Origin: AC-38 sp033856025
GTDB taxonomy: Bacteria > Actinomycetota > Thermoleophilia > Solirubrobacterales > Solirubrobacteraceae
Length of the DNA: 64,000 nucleotides
NCBI GenBank assembly: GCA_033856025.1
Contig: JAWVFQ010000004.1
Location: 203,396-267,395, forward strand
Reading direction: 5' to 3'
In this document: positions 25,457 to 33,830 of the stretch, one piece after another
How positions within the stretch are numbered: position 1 is the first letter of the stretch
Layout: each line of letters opens with the position of its first letter
The notes under the pieces: generated by a model
Told to the model about the DNA's origin: nothing
Seen by the model: only the letters and a program-made list of their open reading frames with translations
Database searches by the model: none
Program-made: the position numbers and the translations under genes

Positions 25457-26647
25457 TCAGTGGGCGTGGGCATGGTCCACGTCGCCCACCTCGTCGGGGC
25501 GCAGCCGGCTGGCCAGCAGCGCCGCCAGGGCCGTCGTGACCGGGACGGCCGTGATCAGCCCGATCGACCCGACCAGCGTCGCCACCACCTGCGTGGCCAC
25601 GGACTCGACGTTGATGGCGTCCGAGAACGGCGTGTGCCCGACGGTGAACACGAGCAGGATGGGCAGAGACGCGCCGACGTAGGCCAGCACGAGCGTGTTG
25701 ACCGTCGCCGCGACGTGATCGCGGCCCACGGACAGCGCGCCGCGGTAGAGCTCCAGCGCCCGCTGGGCGGGGTTGGCCCGGCGCAGCGCCATCACCGTGG
25801 AGGCCTGGCTGACCGTCACGTCGTCGAGCACTCCGAGGGCCCCGATCACCATCCCGGCCAGGACGAGCCCTCGCAGGTCGAGGTCGGTCCGCCCGACCAG
25901 CAGCAGGTTGGACTCCTCCGAGGACAGTCCGGTCAGGTGGGCGAGGTGGCTGAAGGCCTCGGCCAGGCCCAAGGTGACCGCGAGGCTCACCGCCGTCCCG
26001 AGGATGGCCGCGATGCTCTTCGGGCCCACCCCATGGGCCAGCGCGATCGTCGCCACCATGATCGCCAGCGCGCCCGCCACCGCGACGGGCACGGGCGATC
26101 GGCCGTCCAGGATCGCCGGCAGGATGAACACCACGACGACGGCCAGCGAGATCCCCAGGCCGACGAGCGACATCAGGCCGCGCAGGCGTCCGAACACGAT
26201 CACCAGCGCGGCGAACGCCAGGGCGAGCCACAGCATCGGCGCGCGGCGCTCGAAGTCCTGGAAGGAGTACGGCGGCGTGGCGCCGGCCGGCGTCCCGGCC
26301 GGGACCTCGTTGCGCACGACGCGGATGACGTCACCGACCTGCACCTTCGGGGCGCGCCCGCCGTTCCCGAACTCCAGGACCGCGTCGCCGCCCTTGGCCG
26401 GACCCTCGAGCAGGCGCGCCGTGATGCGGCGGCAGTGGCTCGCCTGCGGCGTCGTGCAGGGGAGGTCCTCGACGCGGTAGATCTTCGCGCGCTGGACCGG
26501 TGGCGCCTTCCCCTGGGGATTCGGACCTCGATTGCGCTCACCGGTGGGCCAGAGCAGCGCCATGCCGACGACCGCGCCGAGGGCCAGAAGCACGGCCAGC
26601 GCGGCGAAGGCGCGACCCAGGGCGGAGTGACCGATGCCGAAGTGCAT
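25457..26647 (-). CDS. YibE/F family membrane protein
   Basis: 396-residue membrane protein matching the YibE/F family. An N-terminal anchor is followed by an extracytoplasmic beta-rich domain with two cysteines (CTTPQASHC), then seven or eight helices with the family markers GVLDDVTVSQASTVMALR and HTPFSDAINVE. It ends with a His-rich HAHAH tail, which could bind metal. The function is not established. It is convergent with the M23 peptidase gene (13 bp apart) and divergent from the zinc-cluster permease. Confidence 0.85.
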   Translation of the reverse strand: MHFGIGHSALGRAFAALAVLLALGAVVGMALLWPTGERNRGPNPQGKAPPVQRAKIYRVEDLPCTTPQASHCRRITARLLEGPAKGGDAVLEFGNGGRAPKVQVGDVIRVVRNEVPAGTPAGATPPYSFQDFERRAPMLWLALAFAALVIVFGRLRGLMSLVGLGISLAVVVVFILPAILDGRSPVPVAVAGALAIMVATIALAHGVGPKSIAAILGTAVSLAVTLGLAEAFSHLAHLTGLSSEESNLLLVGRTDLDLRGLVLAGMVIGALGVLDDVTVSQASTVMALRRANPAQRALELYRGALSVGRDHVAATVNTLVLAYVGASLPILLVFTVGHTPFSDAINVESVATQVVATLVGSIGLITAVPVTTALAALLASRLRPDEVGDVDHAHAH

Positions 26648-26701
26648 CGAGGCTGCTTTCGCCCCGGCGCCCGCGCCACCTGCCGGGCGTAGCCTTGCGC
26701 C

Positions 26702-27697
26702 ATGGCCACGCAGACGGCGGCCCCCGTTCCGTCGCCACCGAGGCGCGTCCCACTGTGGGCCGCCGGGGCGGCGCTGTGGACGACGGTCGCGGCCGTGCTG
26801 GCCGCGCGGGCGGGCGGGCTGGCTCAGGTGGACGGCCTGGCGACCTTCTGCGTGATCTTCACCTCGATCATGGTCGAGGCGATCCCGTTCGTCCTGATCG
26901 GGGCGCTGGTGTCCGCGGCGGTCGCCGTGTACGTCCCCGACCGCGCGTTCGCGCGTCTCTCCCGCCTGCCGCCCGCGCTTCAGGTGCCCGGCGCCGCCGC
27001 CGCGGGGCTGGCCTTCCCCGTATGCGAGTGCGGATCGGTGCCGGTGGCGCGGCGGCTGCTGCTGCGCGGCCTGCATCCCGCGGCCGGGGTCACGTTCATG
27101 CTGGCCGCGCCGATCGTCAACCCGATCGTGGTGGCCTCGACCTGGGTGGCCTACGGCGGCGGCACCCAGGGCACGCGGATGGTGGCCGGTCGATGCGGGC
27201 TCGGGCTCCTCGCCTCCGTCGTGGCCGGGTGGCGGCTGGGCCCGCACGCCCGCGTGTCGAGCCGCCCCGAGGACACCTCCCACGAGCACCCGGCGGAGCG
27301 GCGCGGGTCCTTCGTGACCCACCTGGCCGGCGACTTCCTGTACATGGCGCGGTTCCTGGCGCTGGGCGCGGCGCTCTCGGCGCTGCTCCAGACCGTCGTG
27401 CCCCAGACGATCCTCTCCGGCCTGGCCGGGAGCCTCGTGCTGGGGACGCTGGCCCTCATGGGGCTGGCGTTCATCCTCTCGCTCTGCTCGGAGGCCGATG
27501 CCTTCGTCGCCACGTCGTTCACGGCGTTCCCGCTGGGCGCCCAGCTCGGCTTCCTGGTGCTGGGGCCGCTGGCCGACGTGAAGCTGGCGGCGATGTACGA
27601 GGGGACGTTCCGGCGCGGCTTCGTGGTGCGGCTGCTCGCGCTCGCCGTCCCCCTGGTCCTGGCGGGGTCGGTCGCCTATGCGACGGTGGCGTGGTGA
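26702..27697 (+). CDS. YraQ/DUF318 family permease
   Basis: 331-residue membrane protein with two repeated halves of four or five helices. Each half has a cysteine-containing signature: FPVCECGSVPVARRL in the first and LSLCSEADAFVA in the second. These are typical of the YraQ (DUF318/ArsP-like) permeases. It overlaps the following TIGR03943 gene by GTGA, the usual pairing of these two families. The nearby Znu/Zur genes make zinc or another divalent metal the likeliest cargo, by context only. Confidence 0.85.
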   Translation: MATQTAAPVPSPPRRVPLWAAGAALWTTVAAVLAARAGGLAQVDGLATFCVIFTSIMVEAIPFVLIGALVSAAVAVYVPDRAFARLSRLPPALQVPGAAAAGLAFPVCECGSVPVARRLLLRGLHPAAGVTFMLAAPIVNPIVVASTWVAYGGGTQGTRMVAGRCGLGLLASVVAGWRLGPHARVSSRPEDTSHEHPAERRGSFVTHLAGDFLYMARFLALGAALSALLQTVVPQTILSGLAGSLVLGTLALMGLAFILSLCSEADAFVATSFTAFPLGAQLGFLVLGPLADVKLAAMYEGTFRRGFVVRLLALAVPLVLAGSVAYATVAW

Positions 27698-28419
27698 CGC
27701 TGAGCGTGCGCACCGGACGGCTGATCGTCCTGGCGACGTGGAGCGCATTCCTCGCCTGGCTGTACGTGCAAAACGAAGTGGCGCGCTACCTGGGTCCGCG
27801 CACGGAGTGGGTCGTGCCGTTCGGCGCGGTCGTCCTGATCGCGGCCACGGTGGCCTACGCGCGGCTGGGAGCGCAGTCCGCGGACGCGCTGCGCGCGCTG
27901 TCGCCGGCCGAGGCACTGGGGCTGGTCTGGCTGCTCGTTCCCGTGCTCATCGGGTTCGCGTTCGCCGACGCCGCCCTGGGCTCGCTGGCGGCCTCGCGCA
28001 AGCTGACCTCGCGCGGGATCGACGTGAGCCGGCTCGCCGACAGCCTGGCGGACGGCGCGTCGCGCTCGTCGGTCCTGGCGGTGAACATCGCCGACCACGA
28101 CGACGACTTCGCGGCGCAGAACGGCCTGCTCCCGGGACGCCCGATCGCGGTCGACGGCTTCGTCATGAAGCGCAGCGCCGGCGGCGGCGCGTCGTTCGAC
28201 GTGGCGCGCCTGTACATCACGTGCTGCGTCGCCGATTCGATCCCGCTGCGCACGCGCGTCGAGCCGGTCGTCCCGGTGCCGTCGCTGCCGCGCGACCAGT
28301 GGGTGAAGGTGGCGGGGACGCTGGCTCGCGACGACGGCCACCTGGTCGTCCGCGCGGCCCGCGTCCAGCGGGTGCCGCGTCCGGACCACCCCTACCTGAC
28401 GTACCGCGGAGCGACCTAG
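27694..28419 (+). CDS. TIGR03943 family permease subunit
   Basis: 241 residues with four N-terminal membrane helices (from LIVLATWSAFLAWLYV) followed by an OB-like soluble domain (DGFVMKRSAGGG, ARLYITCCVADSIPL, VKVAGTLA). The CC pair in ITCCVAD is a hallmark of the family. It overlaps the YraQ-type permease gene by GTGA and is translationally coupled with it. The stop lies 4 bp into the convergent znuB gene. Confidence 0.82.
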   Translation: MTLSVRTGRLIVLATWSAFLAWLYVQNEVARYLGPRTEWVVPFGAVVLIAATVAYARLGAQSADALRALSPAEALGLVWLLVPVLIGFAFADAALGSLAASRKLTSRGIDVSRLADSLADGASRSSVLAVNIADHDDDFAAQNGLLPGRPIAVDGFVMKRSAGGGASFDVARLYITCCVADSIPLRTRVEPVVPVPSLPRDQWVKVAGTLARDDGHLVVRAARVQRVPRPDHPYLTYRGAT

Positions 28420-29228
28420 GCGCGCAGCGCCTGGACCGCGCTGACCGCGACGTAGAGGGCCGCCGAGATCAGCACGATCGCGCCGCCCGGCGCGAGGTCG
28501 AGGTAGTACGCGGCGGCGAGGCCGGCCAGCACCGCCGTGAGCCCGAGGCCCATCGCGGTGACCAGCGTGGAGCGCAGGCTGGGCGCGATCCGCGCCGCCG
28601 TCATCACCGGCAGCACCATCAGCGCGGCGATGAGCAGGATGCCCACGATCCGCATCGAGATGGCGATCGTCGTCCCGGCCAGGGCGGCCAGGGTGACGTT
28701 GAGCGCGCGGACCGGGACGCCCGCCACCCGGGCCGCCTCCTCGTCGATGGCCGCGGCCACCAGCCCCCGGTAGAGCAGCGCGATCAGCCCGAGCCCGGCG
28801 GCGCCCAGGACGGCCACGAGCACGAGGTCGCCGCGGGTGACGGTGAGGATGGAGCCGAAGAGGAACGCGAACAGGTTGGCGTTGAGCGCGTCGGCGGCCG
28901 AGATGAGCACGACCCCGCTCGCGATCCCGATGTAGAAGAACAGCGCCAGCGCCTGGTCGCCGGCGGCGCGGCCGCGGCTGCGCAGCTCCTCGATCCCCAC
29001 GGCCCCCGCGACCGAGGTCACCAGCGCCGCGGCGACCGGCGAGACGCCGAGCAGGTAGCCCGCCGCCACCCCGGCGAACGCGGCGTGGCCGATCCCGTCC
29101 CCGATCAGGCTCATCCGGCGCTGGACCAGGAAGAACCCGACTGCCGGCGCGAGCACGCCGACGACCGCGCCGGCGGCCAGCGCCAGACGCATGAACTCGG
29201 CGTCAAGGATGGACATGCGAGGGGTCAT
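28416..29228 (-). CDS. znuB: Zinc ABC transporter permease ZnuB
   Basis: 270-residue membrane permease of the ABC-3 (manganese/zinc) family with eight or nine helices and the markers MSLIGDGIGHAAFAGVAAGY, ADALNANLFAFLFGSILTV and RIVGILLIAALMVLPV. It is the last gene of znuA-znuC-znuB. The ATG at 29228 lies within the end of znuC; a second in-frame ATG at 29216 is also possible. Cargo zinc rather than manganese is inferred from the adjacent Zur gene and operator. Confidence 0.88.
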   Translation of the reverse strand: MTPRMSILDAEFMRLALAAGAVVGVLAPAVGFFLVQRRMSLIGDGIGHAAFAGVAAGYLLGVSPVAAALVTSVAGAVGIEELRSRGRAAGDQALALFFYIGIASGVVLISAADALNANLFAFLFGSILTVTRGDLVLVAVLGAAGLGLIALLYRGLVAAAIDEEAARVAGVPVRALNVTLAALAGTTIAISMRIVGILLIAALMVLPVMTAARIAPSLRSTLVTAMGLGLTAVLAGLAAAYYLDLAPGGAIVLISAALYVAVSAVQALRA

Positions 29229-29889
29229 GCCAGTGGTGGGACAGCTCGCCGGGCGGGCCGTCGAACTCGATGCCGCCCCGGACGAGGACCAGCCGCTGCA
29301 CGTGCGGCTCGATCGCGCCGAACTCGTGGGACACGTAGAGGATCGTCAGGCCGGTGTCGCGGTGCAGCTCGGCCAGCAGCCCGGCCAGCGCCTCCTGCGC
29401 GTCGGCGTCCACGCCGCTGGTCGGCTCGTCCAGGACGAGCAGCTCGGGCTCGCCCGCGAGCGCCTTGGCGATGAAGGCGCGCTGCTCCTGGCCGCCGGAG
29501 AGCCGGGAGATGGCGCGGTCGCGCTGCTCGGTGAGCCCGACGCGGGCGATGGCGTTGTCCACCGCGGCGCGGTCGTCGGCTCGCAGCGAGCGCAGGACCC
29601 CGCGCACGGACACGCGGCCGGCGCTCACCAGCTCCTCCACCGTGATGGGGGCGTCGAGCGCCGCGCGCGCGCGCTGGGGCAGGTAGCCGATGCGGTCGGG
29701 GGCGCGCACCGTGCCGCTCGACGGCCGCTCCAGCCCGACGACGAGGCGGATCAGCGTCGTCTTGCCGCCGCCGTTGGGGCCGGCGATCCCCACGAACTCC
29801 CCCGGCTCCACCGCGAGGTCGACGTCGGTGAGGACCGGCGGCGCGCCGCCGTAGGCGAACGAGACGTGCCGCAGCTCGACTACCGGCAT
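29203..29889 (-). CDS. znuC: Zinc ABC transporter ATPase ZnuC
   Basis: 228-residue ABC ATPase with Walker A GPNGGGKTT, the Q-loop in GYLPQRAR, signature LSGGQEQR, Walker B LLVLDEPTSGVD and the H-loop YVSHEFG. Its C-terminus is His-rich (HHWHDPSHVHP), which may buffer or sense zinc. The start overlaps the znuA stop by 10 bp and its 3' end overlaps znuB by 26 bp, so all three are one transcript. Confidence 0.9.
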   Translation of the reverse strand: MPVVELRHVSFAYGGAPPVLTDVDLAVEPGEFVGIAGPNGGGKTTLIRLVVGLERPSSGTVRAPDRIGYLPQRARAALDAPITVEELVSAGRVSVRGVLRSLRADDRAAVDNAIARVGLTEQRDRAISRLSGGQEQRAFIAKALAGEPELLVLDEPTSGVDADAQEALAGLLAELHRDTGLTILYVSHEFGAIEPHVQRLVLVRGGIEFDGPPGELSHHWHDPSHVHP

Positions 29890-30734
29890 CCCAGCCCCCT
29901 GCGCAGGACCGCCAGGTTGCGGCGCATGAGGGAGAAGTAGTCCTCGCCGCGGCGCTGCTCGCGCCCGGTGAGTCCCTCGACGGGGTTCAGGACCGCGGTC
30001 CTCGCGCCGGTCTCGCGCGCCACGGTGCGCGCCAGGCGCGGCGAGACGAGCGTCTCGGTGAAGACGGTCGTCGCGCCGGTCAGGCGGATCGCGCCGACCA
30101 CCCGGCTCAGCTGCCGCGGCGTGGGCTCGGCCTCGGGCGAGAGGCCGGTGATGGCGACCTGGCGCAGCCCGTAGCGCTGGGCCAGATAGCCGAAGGCCTC
30201 GTGGCTGGTGACGATCTCGCGCCGGGCGCAGCGCGCCAGGCCGCGGCGGTAGGCGCCGTCCAGCTCGGCCAGCCGGGTCTGGAGCCCGGCCGCGGCGGCG
30301 GGCCGGTTCAGCGCGCTCGCGACCCGGCGCGCGACGAGCGCGTAGCGCACGGGGTCCAGCCACACGTGAGGATCGTTGTGGCCGCGGCGGCGCAGACCGG
30401 GCGTGTCGAGGAGCCGGAGCACCCGCGGGCCGTGGCCGGCGGCGCGCTCGAGCTGGGGCTGGAAGCCGTGGCCGAGGAGCAGGACGAGGTGGGCCGCGTG
30501 CAGCGTGCGCACGTCGTCGGCCGAGACCTCGAGGTCGTGGGGCTCCGCGCCGGGCGGCGTGAGGTTGCGGACGACGAGACCCGGGCCGCCGGCCCGCTGG
30601 GCGGCGTAGGCCAGCGGGTAGAAGCTCGCGGCGACCTCGCGGCCGTTGCGCCTCCCGTCGCCCCCGCCGGTCGTCAGCGCGGCCACGACCGCCGCGACGA
30701 GCGCCAGCGCGCCGAGACTGAGAACGATTCTCAT
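29880..30734 (-). CDS. znuA: Zinc-binding solute protein ZnuA
   Basis: 284-residue substrate-binding protein of the cluster A-I metal transporters. An N-terminal membrane or signal helix (IVLSLGALALVAAVVAAL) is followed by the binding protein fold with metal-ligand segments PHDLEV, NDPHVWLDPVRY and TSHEAFGYLA, which supply the histidines. The acidic or His-rich loop of many ZnuA proteins is short here (RRRGHNDPH). I prefer the ATG at 30734, which begins inside the candidate Zur operator. Confidence 0.88.
   Translation of the reverse strand: MRIVLSLGALALVAAVVAALTTGGGDGRRNGREVAASFYPLAYAAQRAGGPGLVVRNLTPPGAEPHDLEVSADDVRTLHAAHLVLLLGHGFQPQLERAAGHGPRVLRLLDTPGLRRRGHNDPHVWLDPVRYALVARRVASALNRPAAAAGLQTRLAELDGAYRRGLARCARREIVTSHEAFGYLAQRYGLRQVAITGLSPEAEPTPRQLSRVVGAIRLTGATTVFTETLVSPRLARTVARETGARTAVLNPVEGLTGREQRRGEDYFSLMRRNLAVLRRGLGCR
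30719..30733. promoter_or_regulatory. Candidate Zur operator over the znuA start
   Basis: A perfect 15-bp palindrome, TGAGAACGATTCTCA, matching the 7-1-7 layout of Fur/Zur boxes. It overlaps codons 1-5 of znuA. A possible -10 (TACGAT on the minus strand, 30752-30747) would start znuA transcription a few bases before its ATG, so Zur bound here would block the promoter. A mirrored TATCGT at 30746 could serve zur as a leaderless gene. Confidence 0.65.
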
Positions 30735-30759
30735 TCTCACGGCGCTATCGTACAGCGCG

Positions 30760-31206
30760 ATGGCCTCCCGCCGTGTCACGAAGGCCGACTCCTCGCGCCT
30801 CGCCGCGCGCCTGGAGCGCGCCGGCGTCGGCGCCACGCCGGCCCGGCTCGCCGTGCTGGAGGAGCTGGCCCGCGAGCCCGACGACGCGACGGCGCAGACG
30901 ATCCACCGGCGCCTGGCCGACGCCGGGCGCGGCGTCGGGCTGGCGACCGTGTACCGCGCGCTGGGGTCGTTCGCCGAGGCCGGCGTCGTGGACTCCCTCC
31001 CCCACCACGCCGGCGAGAGCTGCTACCGCCTGTGCGCCGAGGGCCACCACCACCATCTCGTGTGCACGGACTGCCACCGCGTCGTCGAGCTGTCGGACTG
31101 CCACGTCACGGACTGGCTGGCCGGCGCCGCCGCCGCCGAGGGATTCGTGGCCACCGGCCATCGCCTCGAGGCGACCGGCCTGTGCGCGAGCTGCCGGGCG
31201 GCATGA
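30760..31206 (+). CDS. zur: Zinc uptake regulator Zur (Fur family)
   Basis: 148-residue Fur-family repressor. It has a winged helix with TPARLAVLEELAREPDD and the recognition helix VGLATVYRALGSFAEAG, then a dimerization domain with the regulatory metal site in CAEGHHHHLVCTDCHRVVEL and the structural cysteines CTDC and CASC. The HHHH run fits metal sensing. It is divergent from znuACB with the shared operator between, and overlaps the following small gene by ATGA. Assignment to Zur rather than Fur rests on context. Confidence 0.88.
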   Translation: MASRRVTKADSSRLAARLERAGVGATPARLAVLEELAREPDDATAQTIHRRLADAGRGVGLATVYRALGSFAEAGVVDSLPHHAGESCYRLCAEGHHHHLVCTDCHRVVELSDCHVTDWLAGAAAAEGFVATGHRLEATGLCASCRAA

Positions 31207-31400
31207 GTCCGCGCGACCGCATCGACGACCTGCGCGAGGAGGCCCGCTACCGGCGCGAGCGCCTCGAGCTCTACCGCGCCAAGTCCTACGGCCCGCGCGA
31301 GACCAGCCCGGCGCGCCTGCGGCGGCTGGAGACGGAGTCGGAGGCGGCGCAGGCGCGCCAGCGGACGGCCGAGCGCGAGGCGAGCGGGTCCCACGATTGA
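31203..31400 (+). CDS. Small charged coiled-coil protein
   Basis: 65 residues, almost entirely charged helix (RIDDLREEARYRRERLELYR, then RRLETESEAAQARQRTAERE). The ATG overlaps the zur TGA, so it is translated with the regulator. Nothing in the sequence indicates function; coupling to zur is the only clue. Confidence 0.6.
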   Translation: MSPRDRIDDLREEARYRRERLELYRAKSYGPRETSPARLRRLETESEAAQARQRTAEREASGSHD

Positions 31401-31434
31401 GTCACGTTCGCTTCCTCACCCGCTGACCTGGGGG

Positions 31435-31449
31435 AGGGCTGAGAGCCCT
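31435..31449. terminator. Possible bidirectional terminator hairpin
   Basis: AGGGCT and AGCCCT form a six-pair stem around a GAG loop, lying in the 51-bp gap between the convergent zur-operon end and the cupin gene. There is no T-run, so it would be a weak or Rho-assisted stop. Confidence 0.3.
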
Positions 31450-31451
31450 GG

Positions 31452-31946
31452 TCATCCCTCCAACGGCGGACCGACGTGCTCCACGCCGTACTCGGCGGTC
31501 AGGGCCTCCAGCGACGCCGGGGGCGCCTCACCCTCCTCGGGCAGCCGCTCGACCTCGCTCGGGACGCCCGAGCGCGCGAACATCTCCTCCAGGCCACCCG
31601 GGGTGAAGACGGCGAGCATCCGTGCGGGGCGGTCGAGCACCCGGAAGGTGTGCGGCACGCCGCGCGGCAGGTAGGCGAACCCGCCCGGCCCGACGACGAC
31701 GTCGCAGTCGCCACAGACGACTCGCACATCGCCCTCGAGGACCTGCAGCAGCTCGTCCTCGATGCTGTGCACGTGCAGCGGCGGTCCGAACCGCGGCGGC
31801 GCATTGAACTCGGCGGCGCCGACCCGGGATCCCTCGGCGGCGGCGCCGGCCAGCTTGACCGTGACGCAGGCTCGCATCTGGAGGACGTGATCGCCCTCTC
31901 CGGCCTGGTGGAAGACCGGCGTGGTGGTGAGGTGGGTGTTTGACAT
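31452..31946 (-). CDS. Cupin-domain protein
   Basis: 164 residues with one cupin barrel. The two metal-binding motifs are HVHSIEDELLQVLEGD (two His and a Glu) and PRGVPHTFRV (third His), at about residues 58-73 and 94-103. Proteins like this include dioxygenases, isomerases and small-molecule sensors; the sequence does not choose between them. It is divergent from the LuxR regulator, with 88 bp between starts. Confidence 0.75.
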   Translation of the reverse strand: MSNTHLTTTPVFHQAGEGDHVLQMRACVTVKLAGAAAEGSRVGAAEFNAPPRFGPPLHVHSIEDELLQVLEGDVRVVCGDCDVVVGPGGFAYLPRGVPHTFRVLDRPARMLAVFTPGGLEEMFARSGVPSEVERLPEEGEAPPASLEALTAEYGVEHVGPPLEG

Positions 31947-32034
31947 GGGCGCAACGTTCGCCCACCCGTTTTCGGTGCGCCATCCCCAGGTTTAGGGGTT
32001 TTCCAAGCGCGCGTGCGGCCGTACACTCGCCCGC

Positions 32035-33078
32035 ATGGCGACGGATCGGGCACGGGAGCGATGCCGGGAGCGCGTCGAATCGCTGACCCGGCGCCCCGCC
32101 GATCCCTTCGAGCTGCGCTTCCGGATCATCGAGCTGCTGCGCCCCGTGGTCGGGTTCGAGCGCTGGTGCTGGCCCATGTGCGACCCGGGATCCGAGCTCG
32201 GGACGACGGGAATCGGAGAGCACGACTACTGGAGCGCGCTGCCGCGTCTGCTGCTCCTCGACCAGCGCCCGCAGGAACCGAACGCATTGCCGAGCCTTCC
32301 GGGCCCGCGGGCGCTGGGGCCGCGCCCCGGCGGCCTGCGCTTCCTCGACGTGCTGGGGCCGGTGGGGATCGGCGACGAGCTGCGCGTCCCCCTGCGCGAC
32401 CGCCACGGCCTGTGGGGCTGTCTGGACCTCATGCGCTCGTCCGACGAGCGCCCGTTCTCGGAGACCGACCGCGAGTTCCTCGACGAGCTCGCGCCGACGC
32501 TCTGCGCGGCCACCCGGCGCAGCGCCGCAGCGCTGGCGGCCGCTCCGGCCCACGAGGCCGAACCGATCCCGCCGGCGGGGGTGCTGGTCGTCGACTCCGA
32601 CCTGACCGTCCGCGCCTCCACGCCGGGCGCGCGCGCCTGGCTCGCCCGGATGGTCCCGCCGTCGGTGCCGTTCGCCGACATCGCGGCGTCGGCCGTGGCG
32701 TTCAACGTCGCCAGCCGTGTCCTCGCGGGCGCCGGCGTCCGGGCGGCTCGCGCCCGCGTGCGCACCTTCGCCGGTGCGTGGGCCGTCGTGGAGGCCGACC
32801 GCCTCGACCCGATGGAGGGCACCGTCGCCGTGACGATCCGCCCAGCCGCCGCCCGGGACGTGCTCGACCTGCGCCTGCTCGCCTATGACCTCACGGACCG
32901 CGAGCGCGAGGTCGCGACGATCGTGCTGGAGGGGAGCGACATCCGCGCGATCTCCGAGCGCCTCGTCGTCTCGCCCCACACGGTCAACGACCACCTGAAG
33001 TCGATCTACGCCAAGGTCGGCACGCGCACGCGCAAGGAGCTGGTGGCCACCCTCGCCGCGCCGGGCGCAGCCGGCTAG
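32035..33078 (+). CDS. GAF-like/LuxR transcription regulator
   Basis: 347-residue regulator. Residues about 25-160 resemble a GAF sensor domain (DELRVPLRDRHGLWGCLDLMR), about 180-280 a PAS-like domain (GVLVVDSDLTVRASTPGARAW), and the C-terminal 65 residues are a LuxR helix-turn-helix (LTDREREVATIVLEGSDI and VSPHTVNDHLKSIYAKVG). The ligand is unknown. It may control itself or the divergent cupin gene. Confidence 0.82.
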   Translation: MATDRARERCRERVESLTRRPADPFELRFRIIELLRPVVGFERWCWPMCDPGSELGTTGIGEHDYWSALPRLLLLDQRPQEPNALPSLPGPRALGPRPGGLRFLDVLGPVGIGDELRVPLRDRHGLWGCLDLMRSSDERPFSETDREFLDELAPTLCAATRRSAAALAAAPAHEAEPIPPAGVLVVDSDLTVRASTPGARAWLARMVPPSVPFADIAASAVAFNVASRVLAGAGVRAARARVRTFAGAWAVVEADRLDPMEGTVAVTIRPAAARDVLDLRLLAYDLTDREREVATIVLEGSDIRAISERLVVSPHTVNDHLKSIYAKVGTRTRKELVATLAAPGAAG

Positions 33079-33830
33079 CGGTCGTACGTCGCGATCGCCC
33101 GCAGCGAGAGCCCGGTGAGGACGGCGATCAGCGCGGCGGTGACCCCCGCGCAGGCCGCGAGCTTTCCCAGGTCCCAGCCGTTGATGACCAGGGACCGCAG
33201 GCCCTCGATCACGTAGCTGACCGGGTTCAGGCGGGCCAGCGTCTCCATGAGCGGCGACAGGCGGTCGAAGGGGACGAAGTTGGGGGTGAGGAAGAGCAGC
33301 GGGAAGAACAGCAGGAAGCTCGTGTTCGTGGCCTGCACGTTGCGGGTGCGCAGCGCGACCAGGATCCCGAACCCGGCGTAGCCCACTCCGAACAGCGCGG
33401 ACAGGACCACGAGCACCACGGCCCCGGCGACCCCGCTCTCCATGTTGGCCCCGAGCCCCAGGCCGGCCAGCAGGACGACGGTCGAGCCCATCAGCCCGCG
33501 CACCAGGTCCGCGGCCAGGCGGCCGAAGATGATCGACGAGCGCCGGATCGGCGCGGCGAGCAGCTTGTCGAAGTAGCCGAGGTCGATGTCCGTCACCAGC
33601 GCCAGGCCCGAGCTCGCGGTCGCCACGGCGAACATCAGCGAGACCGGGAGCTGGAAGGCTACGTAGCCCTGGCCGTGCAGGAAGGGCGTGTTGCTCGGGA
33701 ACGTCTTGGAGACCTGCCCCACGTTCACCGCGAGGAAGAAGAGCGGGATGAACAGCGACGGGATCGTCGCCTCGGGGTAGCGGACGATCTCGCGCACGGA
33801 GCGCCGGCCGAGGAGCAGCAGCTCGGTCAC
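33075..33830 (-). CDS. ABC-2 type exporter permease (DrrB-like)
   Basis: 251-residue membrane permease with six hydrophobic helices and ABC-2 family markers, ending FLTPNFVPFDRLSPLMETLA and LNPVSYVIEGLRSLV. It is of the DrrB/YadH type that exports drugs or lipids together with a separate ATPase. The GTG at 33830 overlaps the stop of the ATPase gene (GTGA). Substrate not predictable. Confidence 0.85.
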   Translation of the reverse strand: MTELLLLGRRSVREIVRYPEATIPSLFIPLFFLAVNVGQVSKTFPSNTPFLHGQGYVAFQLPVSLMFAVATASSGLALVTDIDLGYFDKLLAAPIRRSSIIFGRLAADLVRGLMGSTVVLLAGLGLGANMESGVAGAVVLVVLSALFGVGYAGFGILVALRTRNVQATNTSFLLFFPLLFLTPNFVPFDRLSPLMETLARLNPVSYVIEGLRSLVINGWDLGKLAACAGVTAALIAVLTGLSLRAIATYDR

